Part shown: piece after piece, positions 54,833 to 64,000 of the stretch
How positions within the stretch are numbered: the first letter of the stretch is position 1
How the letters are laid out: each line of letters starts with the position of its first letter
From: Achromobacter xylosoxidans
GTDB taxonomy: Bacteria > Pseudomonadota > Gammaproteobacteria > Burkholderiales > Burkholderiaceae_B
Assembly: GCF_002192695.1 (NCBI RefSeq)
Contig: NZ_MTLG01000076.1
Coordinates: 46,670-110,669, forward strand
Reading direction: 5' to 3'
Length of the DNA: 64,000 bases
Made by a program: the position numbers and the translations under genes
Notes under the pieces: model-generated
What the model saw: only the letters and a program-made list of their open reading frames with translations
Database searches by the model: none
What the model was told of the DNA's origin: nothing

Positions 54833-57748
54833 ATGTCGCTGATCCTGATCCTCGCTCTGCCGTTTGCCGGCAGCCTGTGCGCCGCGCTTCTGCCATCCAA
54901 CGCCCGCAATGCCGAGGCCTGGCTGGCGGGCCTCATCGCCCTGGTCTGTGCGATCCTGGTCATCAGCCTCTACCCCGAGGTCGCCAACGGCGGCGTGGTC
55001 CGCTTCGACATGCCCTGGGCGCCCGCCCTGGGCCTGCAGTTCACCCTGCGCATGGACGGCTACGCCTGGCTGTTCGCGCTGATCGTCTCCGGCATGGGGG
55101 CGCTAGTGGTGCTGTATGCGCGCTACTACATGTCGCCGGAAGATCCGGTGCCGCGCTTCTTCTCGTTTTTTCAGGCTTTCATGGCCGCCATGCTGGGCGT
55201 GGTGCTGTCGGGCAACCTGATCCAGCTGGTCATGTTCTGGGAAATGACCAGCCTGGCGTCCTTCATGCTGATCGCCTACTGGCACCACCGCCTGGACGCC
55301 CGGCGCGGCGCCCGCATGGCGCTGACGGTCACGGGCGGGGGCGGGCTGTGCCTCTTGGCCGGGGTGCTCATCCTCGGCCATATCGTCGGCAGCTACGACC
55401 TGGACCGGGTGCTGGCCGCGGGCGACCTGGTGCGCGCCGACCCCTGGTATCCCGCCGTCCTGATCCTGGTGGCGCTGGGCGCGCTGACCAAGAGCGCCCA
55501 GTTTCCGTTCCATTTCTGGCTGCCCAACGCCATGGCGGCGCCCACGCCTGTGTCCGCCTATCTGCATTCGGCCACCATGGTGAAGGCCGGGGTGTTCCTG
55601 CTGGCGCGCTTCTGGCCGGTGCTGTCGGGCACCGACGAATGGTTCTGGATCATCGGCGGGGCGGGGCTGATCACGCTGGTGCTGGGCGCTTACGCCGCCA
55701 TCTTCCAGCAGGACATGAAAGGGGTGCTGGCGTACTCCACCATCAGCCACCTGGGGCTGATCACGCTGCTGCTGGGCCTGAACAGCACGCTGGCGCTAGT
55801 GGCCGCCATCTTCCACATGATCAACCACGCCACCTTCAAGGCTTCGCTGTTCATGGCGGCGGGCATCGTGGACCATGAAACCGGCACGCGCGACCTGAGC
55901 CGCTTATCGGGCCTCTACAAGGCCATGCCCATCACCGCCACGCTGGCCATGGTGGCGGCCGCGTCCATGGCGGGGGTGCCGCTGCTCAACGGCTTTCTGT
56001 CCAAGGAAATGTTCTTCGCCGAGACCACCTTCGTCAGCGGCGACCGCATCACCGAGATCGGCCTGCCGCTGGTGGCCACCATCGCGGGCGCCTTCAGCGT
56101 GGCCTATTCGCTGCGTTTCATCCTGCAAGTGTTCTTCGGCCCGCCGGCCACCGACCTGCCGCGCGCGCCGCATGAACCGCCGCGCTGGATGCTGTTCCCC
56201 AGCGCGCTGCTGGTGGCGATCTGCCTGCTGGTGGGCGTGGTGCCCGGCCTGACGGTCGGCCCGTTCCTGGCGACGGCCGCCCAAAGCATCCTGGGCCAGG
56301 ACATGCCCGAGTACAGCCTGGCCGTCTGGCACGGCCTGAACCTGCCGCTGGTCATGAGCCTGGTCGCGACCACCGTCGGCATCCTGCTCTATCTGGCCCT
56401 GCGCGCCCATCAGCGCGCCAACCCGGGCCGGGTGCCGTTCATCTACCGCCTGGACGGACGCCGCAGCTTCGAGGCGCTGCTGGACGGCTCCAGCGTCGTC
56501 GCCGCGTGGCTGCTGCGCTGGCTGGCGTCCTCGCGCCTGCAGGTGCAGATGCTGCTGATCGTGCTGGGCACGCTGTTCGTGGCCTGGCTGCCGCTGCGCG
56601 CAGGCGGCTGGCTGGACGGCGCGGGCCGCATGACGCCTATTGATCCGGCCTTCGCGCTGCTGTGGCTGGTGGGCGCGGGCTGCGCGCTGGCCACCGCCTT
56701 CCAGGCCAAGTACCACCGCCTGGCGTCGCTGGCGCTGGCCGGGGGCGCGGGGCTGATCACCTGCCTGACCTTCGTCTGGTTCTCGGCGCCCGACCTGGCG
56801 CTGACCCAGCTGTCGGTCGAGGTCGTGACCCTGGTGCTGTTGCTGCTGGGCCTGCGCTGGCTGCCGCGGCGCATCGCGCAGGATGAAGACGAGGGCCTGA
56901 AGGCCACGTTGCGCGCGCGCGGGCGCCGCCTGCGCGACCTGCTGCTGGCGGGGGCGGCCGGCACCGGCATGGCCGCGCTGGCCTACGCGGTGCTGGTGCG
57001 GCCGCAAGGCGACACCATTTCCTCGTACTTCGTCGACCGCGCGCTGCCGGACGGCGGCGGTACCAATGTGGTCAACGTGATCCTGGTGGACTTCCGCGGC
57101 TTCGATACCTTTGGCGAGATCACGGTGCTGGGCATCGTCGCGCTGACCGTCTACGCGCTGCTGCGCCGCTTCCGTCCGGCCGCCGAAAGCGCAGATCTGC
57201 CGCGCCAGCAGCTCGACCAGGACGGCGGCGTGCCCGACGCGCCGGACATCAAGTCGCTGGTGCCCACGGGTTCCATGATGGTGCCTACCGTGCTGGTGCG
57301 CCTCTTGCTGCCCACCGCCGCGCTGATTTCCGTGTATTTCCTGCTGCGCGGCCATAACGAGCCGGGTGGCGGCTTCGTGGGCGGATTGATCTTCGCTACC
57401 GCGGTCATCCTGCAATACATGGTCGGCGGCGTGTACTGGGTGGAGTCGCGCAGCCGCCTCAACCCGCAGCATTGGATCGGCCTGGGACTGTTGTTCGCCG
57501 GTGCCGCGGCGGTGACCGCCTGGCTCGCCTACAAGCCCTTCCTGGCGGCGCTGTCCTGGGACCTCGCGCTGCCTCTGATCGGCCACGTGCATTTGTCCAG
57601 CGTGCTGCTGTTCGACCTGGGCGTCTACATGCTGGTCGTGGGATCCACCGTGCTGGTGCTGGTGGCGCTGGCCCACCAATCGCTGCGCGCGCAACGCAAG
57701 GCTGCCGTCGAAATCCAGGCGGCCGCCGCACAAACAGGGGAAGCCTGA
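54833..57748 (+). CDS. mrpA: Na+/H+ antiporter subunit A with fused MrpB domain
   Basis: 971 residues from ATG 54833. Residues 1-800 form the MrpA/NuoL-like part with about 18-20 membrane segments, including [19 protein letters not shown] and [41 protein letters not shown]. From residue 805 ([23 protein letters not shown]) to about 950 it continues with a MrpB domain, including [19 protein letters not shown]. This AB fusion is the group 2 (PhaAB-like) form. It is part of a multi-subunit cation/proton antiporter for sodium or potassium and pH homeostasis. It starts the mrpACDEFG operon; mrpC overlaps by one base. Confidence 0.94.
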   Translation: MSLILILALPFAGSLCAALLPSNARNAEAWLAGLIALVCAILVISLYPEVANGGVVRFDMPWAPALGLQFTLRMDGYAWLFALIVSGMGALVVLYARYYMSPEDPVPRFFSFFQAFMAAMLGVVLSGNLIQLVMFWEMTSLASFMLIAYWHHRLDARRGARMALTVTGGGGLCLLAGVLILGHIVGSYDLDRVLAAGDLVRADPWYPAVLILVALGALTKSAQFPFHFWLPNAMAAPTPVSAYLHSATMVKAGVFLLARFWPVLSGTDEWFWIIGGAGLITLVLGAYAAIFQQDMKGVLAYSTISHLGLITLLLGLNSTLALVAAIFHMINHATFKASLFMAAGIVDHETGTRDLSRLSGLYKAMPITATLAMVAAASMAGVPLLNGFLSKEMFFAETTFVSGDRITEIGLPLVATIAGAFSVAYSLRFILQVFFGPPATDLPRAPHEPPRWMLFPSALLVAICLLVGVVPGLTVGPFLATAAQSILGQDMPEYSLAVWHGLNLPLVMSLVATTVGILLYLALRAHQRANPGRVPFIYRLDGRRSFEALLDGSSVVAAWLLRWLASSRLQVQMLLIVLGTLFVAWLPLRAGGWLDGAGRMTPIDPAFALLWLVGAGCALATAFQAKYHRLASLALAGGAGLITCLTFVWFSAPDLALTQLSVEVVTLVLLLLGLRWLPRRIAQDEDEGLKATLRARGRRLRDLLLAGAAGTGMAALAYAVLVRPQGDTISSYFVDRALPDGGGTNVVNVILVDFRGFDTFGEITVLGIVALTVYALLRRFRPAAESADLPRQQLDQDGGVPDAPDIKSLVPTGSMMVPTVLVRLLLPTAALISVYFLLRGHNEPGGGFVGGLIFATAVILQYMVGGVYWVESRSRLNPQHWIGLGLLFAGAAAVTAWLAYKPFLAALSWDLALPLIGHVHLSSVLLFDLGVYMLVVGSTVLVLVALAHQSLRAQRKAAVEIQAAAAQTGEA

Positions 57749-58092
57749 TGGAATTGATATACGCCATCGCTATCGGTGTCTTGGCGGGCTCGGGCGTCTG
57801 GCTGCTGCTGCGGCCGCGGACCTTCCAGTTCATCATGGGCCTGTCGCTGGTTTCCTATGCGGTGAACCTGTTCATCTTCGGCATGGGCCGGCTGACCTCG
57901 GGCCGTCCGCCCGTGGTCGATCCGGCAATGGCCCATGATCCTTCCTGGTATGCGGATCCGCTGCCGCAGGCGCTGGTGCTGACGGCCATCGTGATCGGCT
58001 TTGCCACCACCGCGCTGTTCCTGGTTGTGCTGCTGGCCTCGCGTGGCCTCACGGGTACCGACCACGTTGATGGACGGGAGTCCCAATCTTGA
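57748..58092 (+). CDS. mrpC: Na+/H+ antiporter subunit C
   Basis: 114 residues with three membrane segments, homologous to NuoK. The GLSLVSYAVNLFIFGMGRLTSGRPPVVD and DPLPQALVLTAIVIGFATTALFLV segments are typical of MrpC. It overlaps mrpA by one base and mrpD by four. Confidence 0.94.
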   Translation: MELIYAIAIGVLAGSGVWLLLRPRTFQFIMGLSLVSYAVNLFIFGMGRLTSGRPPVVDPAMAHDPSWYADPLPQALVLTAIVIGFATTALFLVVLLASRGLTGTDHVDGRESQS

Positions 58093-59720
58093 ATTTTTGG
58101 CTGCAACACCTGCCCGTATTGCCCATCATCACGCCGCTCGCGGCCGGCGCGGCGATGCTCCTGCTGGCGGACACCCGCCGCTATACCCGTGGCGCCATTG
58201 CGCTGGTTTCGACCCTGGGCCAACTGGCCGCCGCCATCGCGCTGCTGGTGGTGGCGGGCGGCGGCGTGCCCGGCGTCTGGCCCGACGGGGTAGGGGTCTA
58301 TCTGGTGGGCGACTGGCCCGCGCCCTTTGGCATCGTGCTGGTGGTCGATCGCCTGGCCGCGGTGATGCTGACCCTGACCGCGGTGCTGGGATTGGCCACC
58401 TTGGTCTATGCGCTGGCGCGCTGGGACCGCGCCGGGGTGCATTTCCATTCGCTGTTCCAGTTCCTGCTGATGGGCCTGAACGGCGCGTTCCTCACGGGCG
58501 ACCTGTTCAACCTGTTCGTGTTCTTCGAGGTGCTGCTGGCCGCGTCCTACGGCCTCTTGCTGCACGGCTCGGGCGTGGCGCGCGTGAGCGCCGGCCTGCA
58601 GTACATCGCGGTCAACCTGGTGGCCTCGTTCCTGCTGCTGATCAGCATCGCGCTGATCTATGGCGTCACCGGCACGCTGAACATGGCGGACCTGGCGGTG
58701 CGCGCCGGCAACCTGGCGGGCGCGGACCGCATGCTGTTCGAGGCGGGCGCGGCCATCCTGGGCGTGGCCTTCCTGGTCAAGGCGGGCGCCTGGCCGCTGA
58801 ACTTCTGGCTGGTCAAGGGCTATGGCTCGGCCGGCGCGCCGGTCGCGGCCATGTTCTCCATCATGACCAAGGTCGGCATCTACGCGCTGCTGCGCATCGG
58901 TTCCTTGCTGCTGCCCACCGGCGCGCCGGCGGCCTTCAGCCTGGACTGGATGTTCGCGGCGGGGCTGGCCACGCTGCTGTTTGGCGGCCTGGGCCTGCTG
59001 GCGACCCAGCAGCTGGAAAAGATGGTGGGCTACTGCGTGATCGTGTCGGCCGGCACGCTGCTGACCGCCTTGGGCATGCCGGGCGTGACGCTGACCGGCC
59101 CGGCGCTGTTCTATCTGCTTAGTTCCGTGCTGACCACGGGCGCGTTCTTCCTGCTGGCCGAACTCATCGAGCGCACCCGCAGCTTCGGCGCCAACGTGCT
59201 GGCAGTGACCCTGGACGCGTTCGACCTGGACGATCCGGCCTCGGTCAACCGTTCCGACGACGTGGTGGGCGTGGCGATTCCCGCGGCCATGGCCTTCCTG
59301 GGCCTGGCCTTCATTTCCTGCGCCTTGCTGGTGACGGGCCTGCCGCCGCTGTCGGGCTTCGTCGCCAAACTGTCGCTGCTGTCGGCGGCGGTGTCGGCCG
59401 CCAACGAATCGGCCGTGCCCATGGACGCCTGGATACTGGTGGCCGCGGTGCTGCTTTCGGGGCTGGCCGGCCTCATCGGCCTGGGCCGCACCGGCATCCG
59501 CGTGTTCTGGGCCAGCGATGACCGCAGCACGCCGCGCCTGCGCTTGATCGAAGCCGGGCCGGTGGCCGTGCTGCTGCTGCTGTGCGTGGGCCTGGCGGCC
59601 GGCGCCGGTCCCGTGTCGGCCTATCTGGACGACGCGGCGCGCTCGCTGGATCAGCCCAAGTCCTACATCGACGCCGTCATGTCCGCGCAGACCGTGCGCG
59701 GCCTCAAGGGAGGAAGCTGA
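58089..59720 (+). CDS. mrpD: Na+/H+ antiporter subunit D
   Basis: 543 residues, starting at TTG 58089, which overlaps the mrpC stop as TTGA and gives translational coupling. It is NuoM/N-like with about 14 membrane segments; LFNLFVFFEVLLAASYGLLLHG carries the key Glu and FLVKAGAWPLNFWLVKGYGSAGAPVAAMFSIMTKVGIYALLR the conserved Lys region. It is one of the two proton-pumping-like subunits. Confidence 0.94.
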   Translation: MNFWLQHLPVLPIITPLAAGAAMLLLADTRRYTRGAIALVSTLGQLAAAIALLVVAGGGVPGVWPDGVGVYLVGDWPAPFGIVLVVDRLAAVMLTLTAVLGLATLVYALARWDRAGVHFHSLFQFLLMGLNGAFLTGDLFNLFVFFEVLLAASYGLLLHGSGVARVSAGLQYIAVNLVASFLLLISIALIYGVTGTLNMADLAVRAGNLAGADRMLFEAGAAILGVAFLVKAGAWPLNFWLVKGYGSAGAPVAAMFSIMTKVGIYALLRIGSLLLPTGAPAAFSLDWMFAAGLATLLFGGLGLLATQQLEKMVGYCVIVSAGTLLTALGMPGVTLTGPALFYLLSSVLTTGAFFLLAELIERTRSFGANVLAVTLDAFDLDDPASVNRSDDVVGVAIPAAMAFLGLAFISCALLVTGLPPLSGFVAKLSLLSAAVSAANESAVPMDAWILVAAVLLSGLAGLIGLGRTGIRVFWASDDRSTPRLRLIEAGPVAVLLLLCVGLAAGAGPVSAYLDDAARSLDQPKSYIDAVMSAQTVRGLKGGS

Positions 59721-60202
59721 TGCGCCGCCTCTACTTCCTGTTCCTGCCCGTCTACCTGTTCGTCCTGTGGCTGGTGCTCAACCAGAGCGCGTCCGCGGGC
59801 CAGATCGCGCTGGGAATTGCGCTGGCGCTGTGGTTCACCTGGGCGGCGTCCCGCCTGCGGCCGCTGAAGGCCAAGCCGCGCCGCCTGTGGAAGGCGGTGC
59901 CGCTGTTCCTGCACGTGACCGCGGACATCATCAAATCCAATATCGCCGTGGCGCGGCTGATCCTGAATCCGCGCCGCAATGACTTTTCGCCCGGGTTCAT
60001 CATGATCCCGCTGACCATGCGCGACCCGCACGGCCTGGCGATGCTGGCCTGCATCGTCACGTACACGCCGGGCACCGTCTGGGTGGACCTGACCGACGAC
60101 CACTGCCTGAAGCTGCACGTGCTGGACCTGCAGAACGAAGGCGACTGGGTCAAGCTGGTCCAGGAACGCTACGAGCGCCCGCTGATGGAGATTTTCGAAT
60201 GA
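59720..60202 (+). CDS. mrpE: Na+/H+ antiporter subunit E
   Basis: 160 residues from ATG 59720, preceded by GGGAGGAAG and overlapping the mrpD stop by one base. Two N-terminal membrane segments are followed by a soluble domain with VTADIIKSNIAVARLILNPR and GTVWVDLTDDHCLKLHVLD, diagnostic of MrpE. Confidence 0.94.
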   Translation: MRRLYFLFLPVYLFVLWLVLNQSASAGQIALGIALALWFTWAASRLRPLKAKPRRLWKAVPLFLHVTADIIKSNIAVARLILNPRRNDFSPGFIMIPLTMRDPHGLAMLACIVTYTPGTVWVDLTDDHCLKLHVLDLQNEGDWVKLVQERYERPLMEIFE

Positions 60203-60480
60203 ACAACATACTTTATTGGGCCGCGTCCTTCGCCTTGCTCTGCTTTGCGCTGGGCATGGTCTTCGCCGCCATCCGGCTGCTGCGCGGCCCCACCGCGCAG
60301 GACCGTGTGCTGGCCCTGGATACGCTGTACATCAACGGCATGCTGACCATGCTGGTGTTCGGCATCCGCTCCGGCACGTCGGTGTATTTCGACATTGCGC
60401 TGCTGATCGCCCTGTTTGGCTTCGTCGGGTCCACCGCCATGGCGCGCTTCCTGCTGCGCGGCGAGGTGATCGAGCCATGA
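60199..60480 (+). CDS. mrpF: Na+/H+ antiporter subunit F
   Basis: 93 residues with three membrane segments. RLLRGPTAQDRVLALDTLYINGMLTMLVFG is the MrpF signature, with the Asp of QDRVLALD. It overlaps mrpE and mrpG by four bases each. Confidence 0.94.
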   Translation: MNNILYWAASFALLCFALGMVFAAIRLLRGPTAQDRVLALDTLYINGMLTMLVFGIRSGTSVYFDIALLIALFGFVGSTAMARFLLRGEVIEP

Positions 60481-60818
60481 TCGACGCCCAGATCCCGCTG
60501 TGGGCCGCCATACCGGCCAGCATCCTGCTGGTGCTCGGCGGCCTGCTGGCGCTGACCGGTTCGGCCGGCCTGCTGCGCTTCCGTACCTTCTATGCCCGCA
60601 TCCATGCGCCGACGCTGGGCAACACCATGGGTTGTGGCTGCGTGCTGGCGGCGTCGATCCTGGTGTTTTCGGCCTTGTCGGCGCGGCCCGTGTTTCATGA
60701 AGTCATCATCACGCTGCTGCTGATCGTGTCTTCGCCGGTGACCGCGATGCTGCTGATGCGTGCGGCGACGTACCGCAATCGCCTGAGCAAGACCGACGCC
60801 GAGCGCGACGCCAGCTAA
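60477..60818 (+). CDS. mrpG: Na+/H+ antiporter subunit G
   Basis: 113 residues with three membrane segments; GSAGLLRFRTFYARIHAPTLGNTMGCG is typical of MrpG. It ends the operon. I see no strong terminator in the 130 bases after it, which hold no other gene. Confidence 0.94.
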   Translation: MIDAQIPLWAAIPASILLVLGGLLALTGSAGLLRFRTFYARIHAPTLGNTMGCGCVLAASILVFSALSARPVFHEVIITLLLIVSSPVTAMLLMRAATYRNRLSKTDAERDAS

Positions 60819-60948
60819 GGAGGCAACCAGGGTTTGTTGCGTCGCGGCAATTGAAACGTAGTCTTACGATTTCACGTCGCTGGACATGTAGGCGCAGCGC
60901 CATCGTGGGATAGTGGGTAAGGGTTCAACCAACTTCAAGGAGCTGACC

Positions 60949-61434
60949 ATGACTACACGACCCATGCACACCAAACGCCTCGCGGCGACGCTTTGCGCTG
61001 CCGGCCTGATGCTGGCCGCGGGAGCGGTCCACGCGGCCGATGCGAGCGGCCGCGGCTCAGCCCAGTCCCAATCCCAGTACCAGCAGGACGTCGCCGCTTG
61101 CAAGAGCGGCGCCACCGGCCAGGACCAGGCCGCCTGCATGCGCGAAGCTGGCGCGGCGCGCCAGGAAAGCGGCCGCAACAACCTCAAGGATGGCAGCAAC
61201 GACCAGCTGCAGCAGAACATGCTGGACCGCTGCAACCGCCTGCCGGCCGCCTCGCGCCAGGACTGCGTGACGCAGATGACTTCGCCCACCAATGTGCGCG
61301 GCAGCGTGCAGGGCGGGGGCGTGCTGCGTGAAACCGTGATCCAGGTGCCCGCCGACACCGTGCCGCCCGCGGCCGGCGCGCCGGGCATGGCGCCGGCGCC
61401 CGGGACGCCCATGACCTCGCCGGTGCGCCAGTAA
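60949..61434 (+). CDS. Secreted four-cysteine protein of unknown function
   Basis: 161 residues from ATG 60949 after AAGGAG; an ATG at 60964 is an alternative. A signal peptide ends at AVHAAD. The mature part has four Cys in two pairs (DVAACKSG, QAACMREAG, LDRCNRLP, RQDCVTQM), probably two disulfides, and then a Pro/Ala-rich tail. Similar small periplasmic proteins occur in Burkholderiales, but function is unknown. A strong terminator follows. Confidence 0.75.
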   Translation: MTTRPMHTKRLAATLCAAGLMLAAGAVHAADASGRGSAQSQSQYQQDVAACKSGATGQDQAACMREAGAARQESGRNNLKDGSNDQLQQNMLDRCNRLPAASRQDCVTQMTSPTNVRGSVQGGGVLRETVIQVPADTVPPAAGAPGMAPAPGTPMTSPVRQ

Positions 61435-61491
61435 GCGACAGTCCGGATCGTGGGCCGCAAGGGCGGCCCGCTAGGACCTCCAGGGGCGCAG

Positions 61492-61534
61492 CCGCCGCCA
61501 CATTCAGGCAAAATGGCGGCTGTCGCCCCTTTTT
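61492..61534 (+). terminator. Long-stem intrinsic terminator abutting the HAD gene
   Basis: AGGGGCG-CAGCCGCC (61492-61506) pairs with GGCGGCTG-CGCCCCT (61515-61530) with one unpaired base, followed by TTTTT (61530-61534). It ends the secreted-protein transcript. It stops only 11 bases before the ATG of the next gene, leaving no room for a normal ribosome binding site. Confidence 0.9.
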
Positions 61535-61545
61535 CACGCATATAC

Positions 61546-63930
<2,385 letters not shown>

Positions 63931-63939
63931 AGCGCGCGA

Positions 63940-64000
63940 TTAGCGCTTGCGGGTCCGGGGCGCCGCGCGCGGCCGCCGCGTGCCTGCGGCGGGCGCGCCC
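63940..64000 (-). CDS. Possible C-terminus of a minus-strand gene (basic tail)
   Basis: From the window edge a minus-strand frame runs to a TAA at 63940-63942. The visible residues (GAPAAGTRRPRAAPRTRKR) are a basic Ala/Pro/Arg tail like those of RNA helicases or RNase R. Too little is present to be sure that it is coding. Confidence 0.35.
   Translation of the reverse strand, partial: GAPAAGTRRPRAAPRTRKR

Overview
The window is GC-rich, densely coded chromosomal DNA from a betaproteobacterium of the family Alcaligenaceae, most likely Achromobacter or a close Bordetella relative. The main reason is four Bug-type solute receptors (one truncated by the window edge) next to CoA-transferase, acyl-CoA dehydrogenase and amidase genes, a pattern typical of these genera. 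Gene order, a glpSTPQUV-type glycerol importer and an mrp antiporter with MrpA and MrpB fused fit the same group. I see no rRNA, tRNA, CRISPR array, insertion sequence, prophage or integration scar. The species call is inference.

Layout. 1-6.3 kb: end of a Bug receptor, an amidase, an ArsR regulator with an Old Yellow Enzyme, a CPBP membrane protease, a MAPEG protein, a glycerophosphodiesterase and a small secreted protein. 6.3-10.5 kb: NRDE protein, FUSC membrane protein, YbaK-like deacylase and an orphan regulator with a degenerate receiver. 10.6-15.9 kb: a complete five-gene efflux operon (TetR, HlyD lipoprotein, ABC ATPase, ABC-2 permease, outer-membrane factor). 16-18.5 kb: CurA-like reductase, DJ-1/PfpI protein and a compact HD-GYP phosphodiesterase. 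18.5-27.2 kb: glycerol locus, glpR-glpD diverging from glpSTPQUV. 27.2-36.4 kb: diguanylate cyclase, SDR plus GH15 pair, acyl-CoA dehydrogenase, several small membrane or nucleic-acid proteins, and an Lrp regulator diverging from dadA. 36.4-41.6 kb: LysR, Bug, CoA-transferase, AidB-like dehydrogenase. 41.7-45.4 kb: an SbcCD/YhaON-like nuclease-ATPase pair. 45.4-46.7 kb: EamA exporter preceded by a valine-rich leader ORF. 46.7-51.9 kb: a second CoA-ester cluster with its own TetR, an unrecognised protein, CoA-transferase and Bug. 51.9-54.3 kb: a remarkable hexad-repeat protein and a further Bug receptor. 54.4-60.8 kb: mrpA(B)CDEFG. 60.9-64 kb: secreted four-cysteine protein, HAD hydrolase, tadA and an LD-carboxypeptidase with a histidine-rich N-terminus.

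How the parts work together. The glycerol locus imports glycerol by ABC transport and oxidises glycerol 3-phosphate; glycerol kinase is not in the window. The two CoA-ester clusters each pair a periplasmic receptor with CoA activation and dehydrogenation of an unidentified acid. The efflux operon looks autoregulated through an AT-rich palindrome. The most unusual items are the protein of 30 in-phase hexapeptides with a predicted long 5' leader, the Val-rich possible attenuator peptide, the asymmetric GlpS/GlpT ATPase pair, the pseudo-receiver regulator, and the inverted repeat lying over the predicted mrp promoter.
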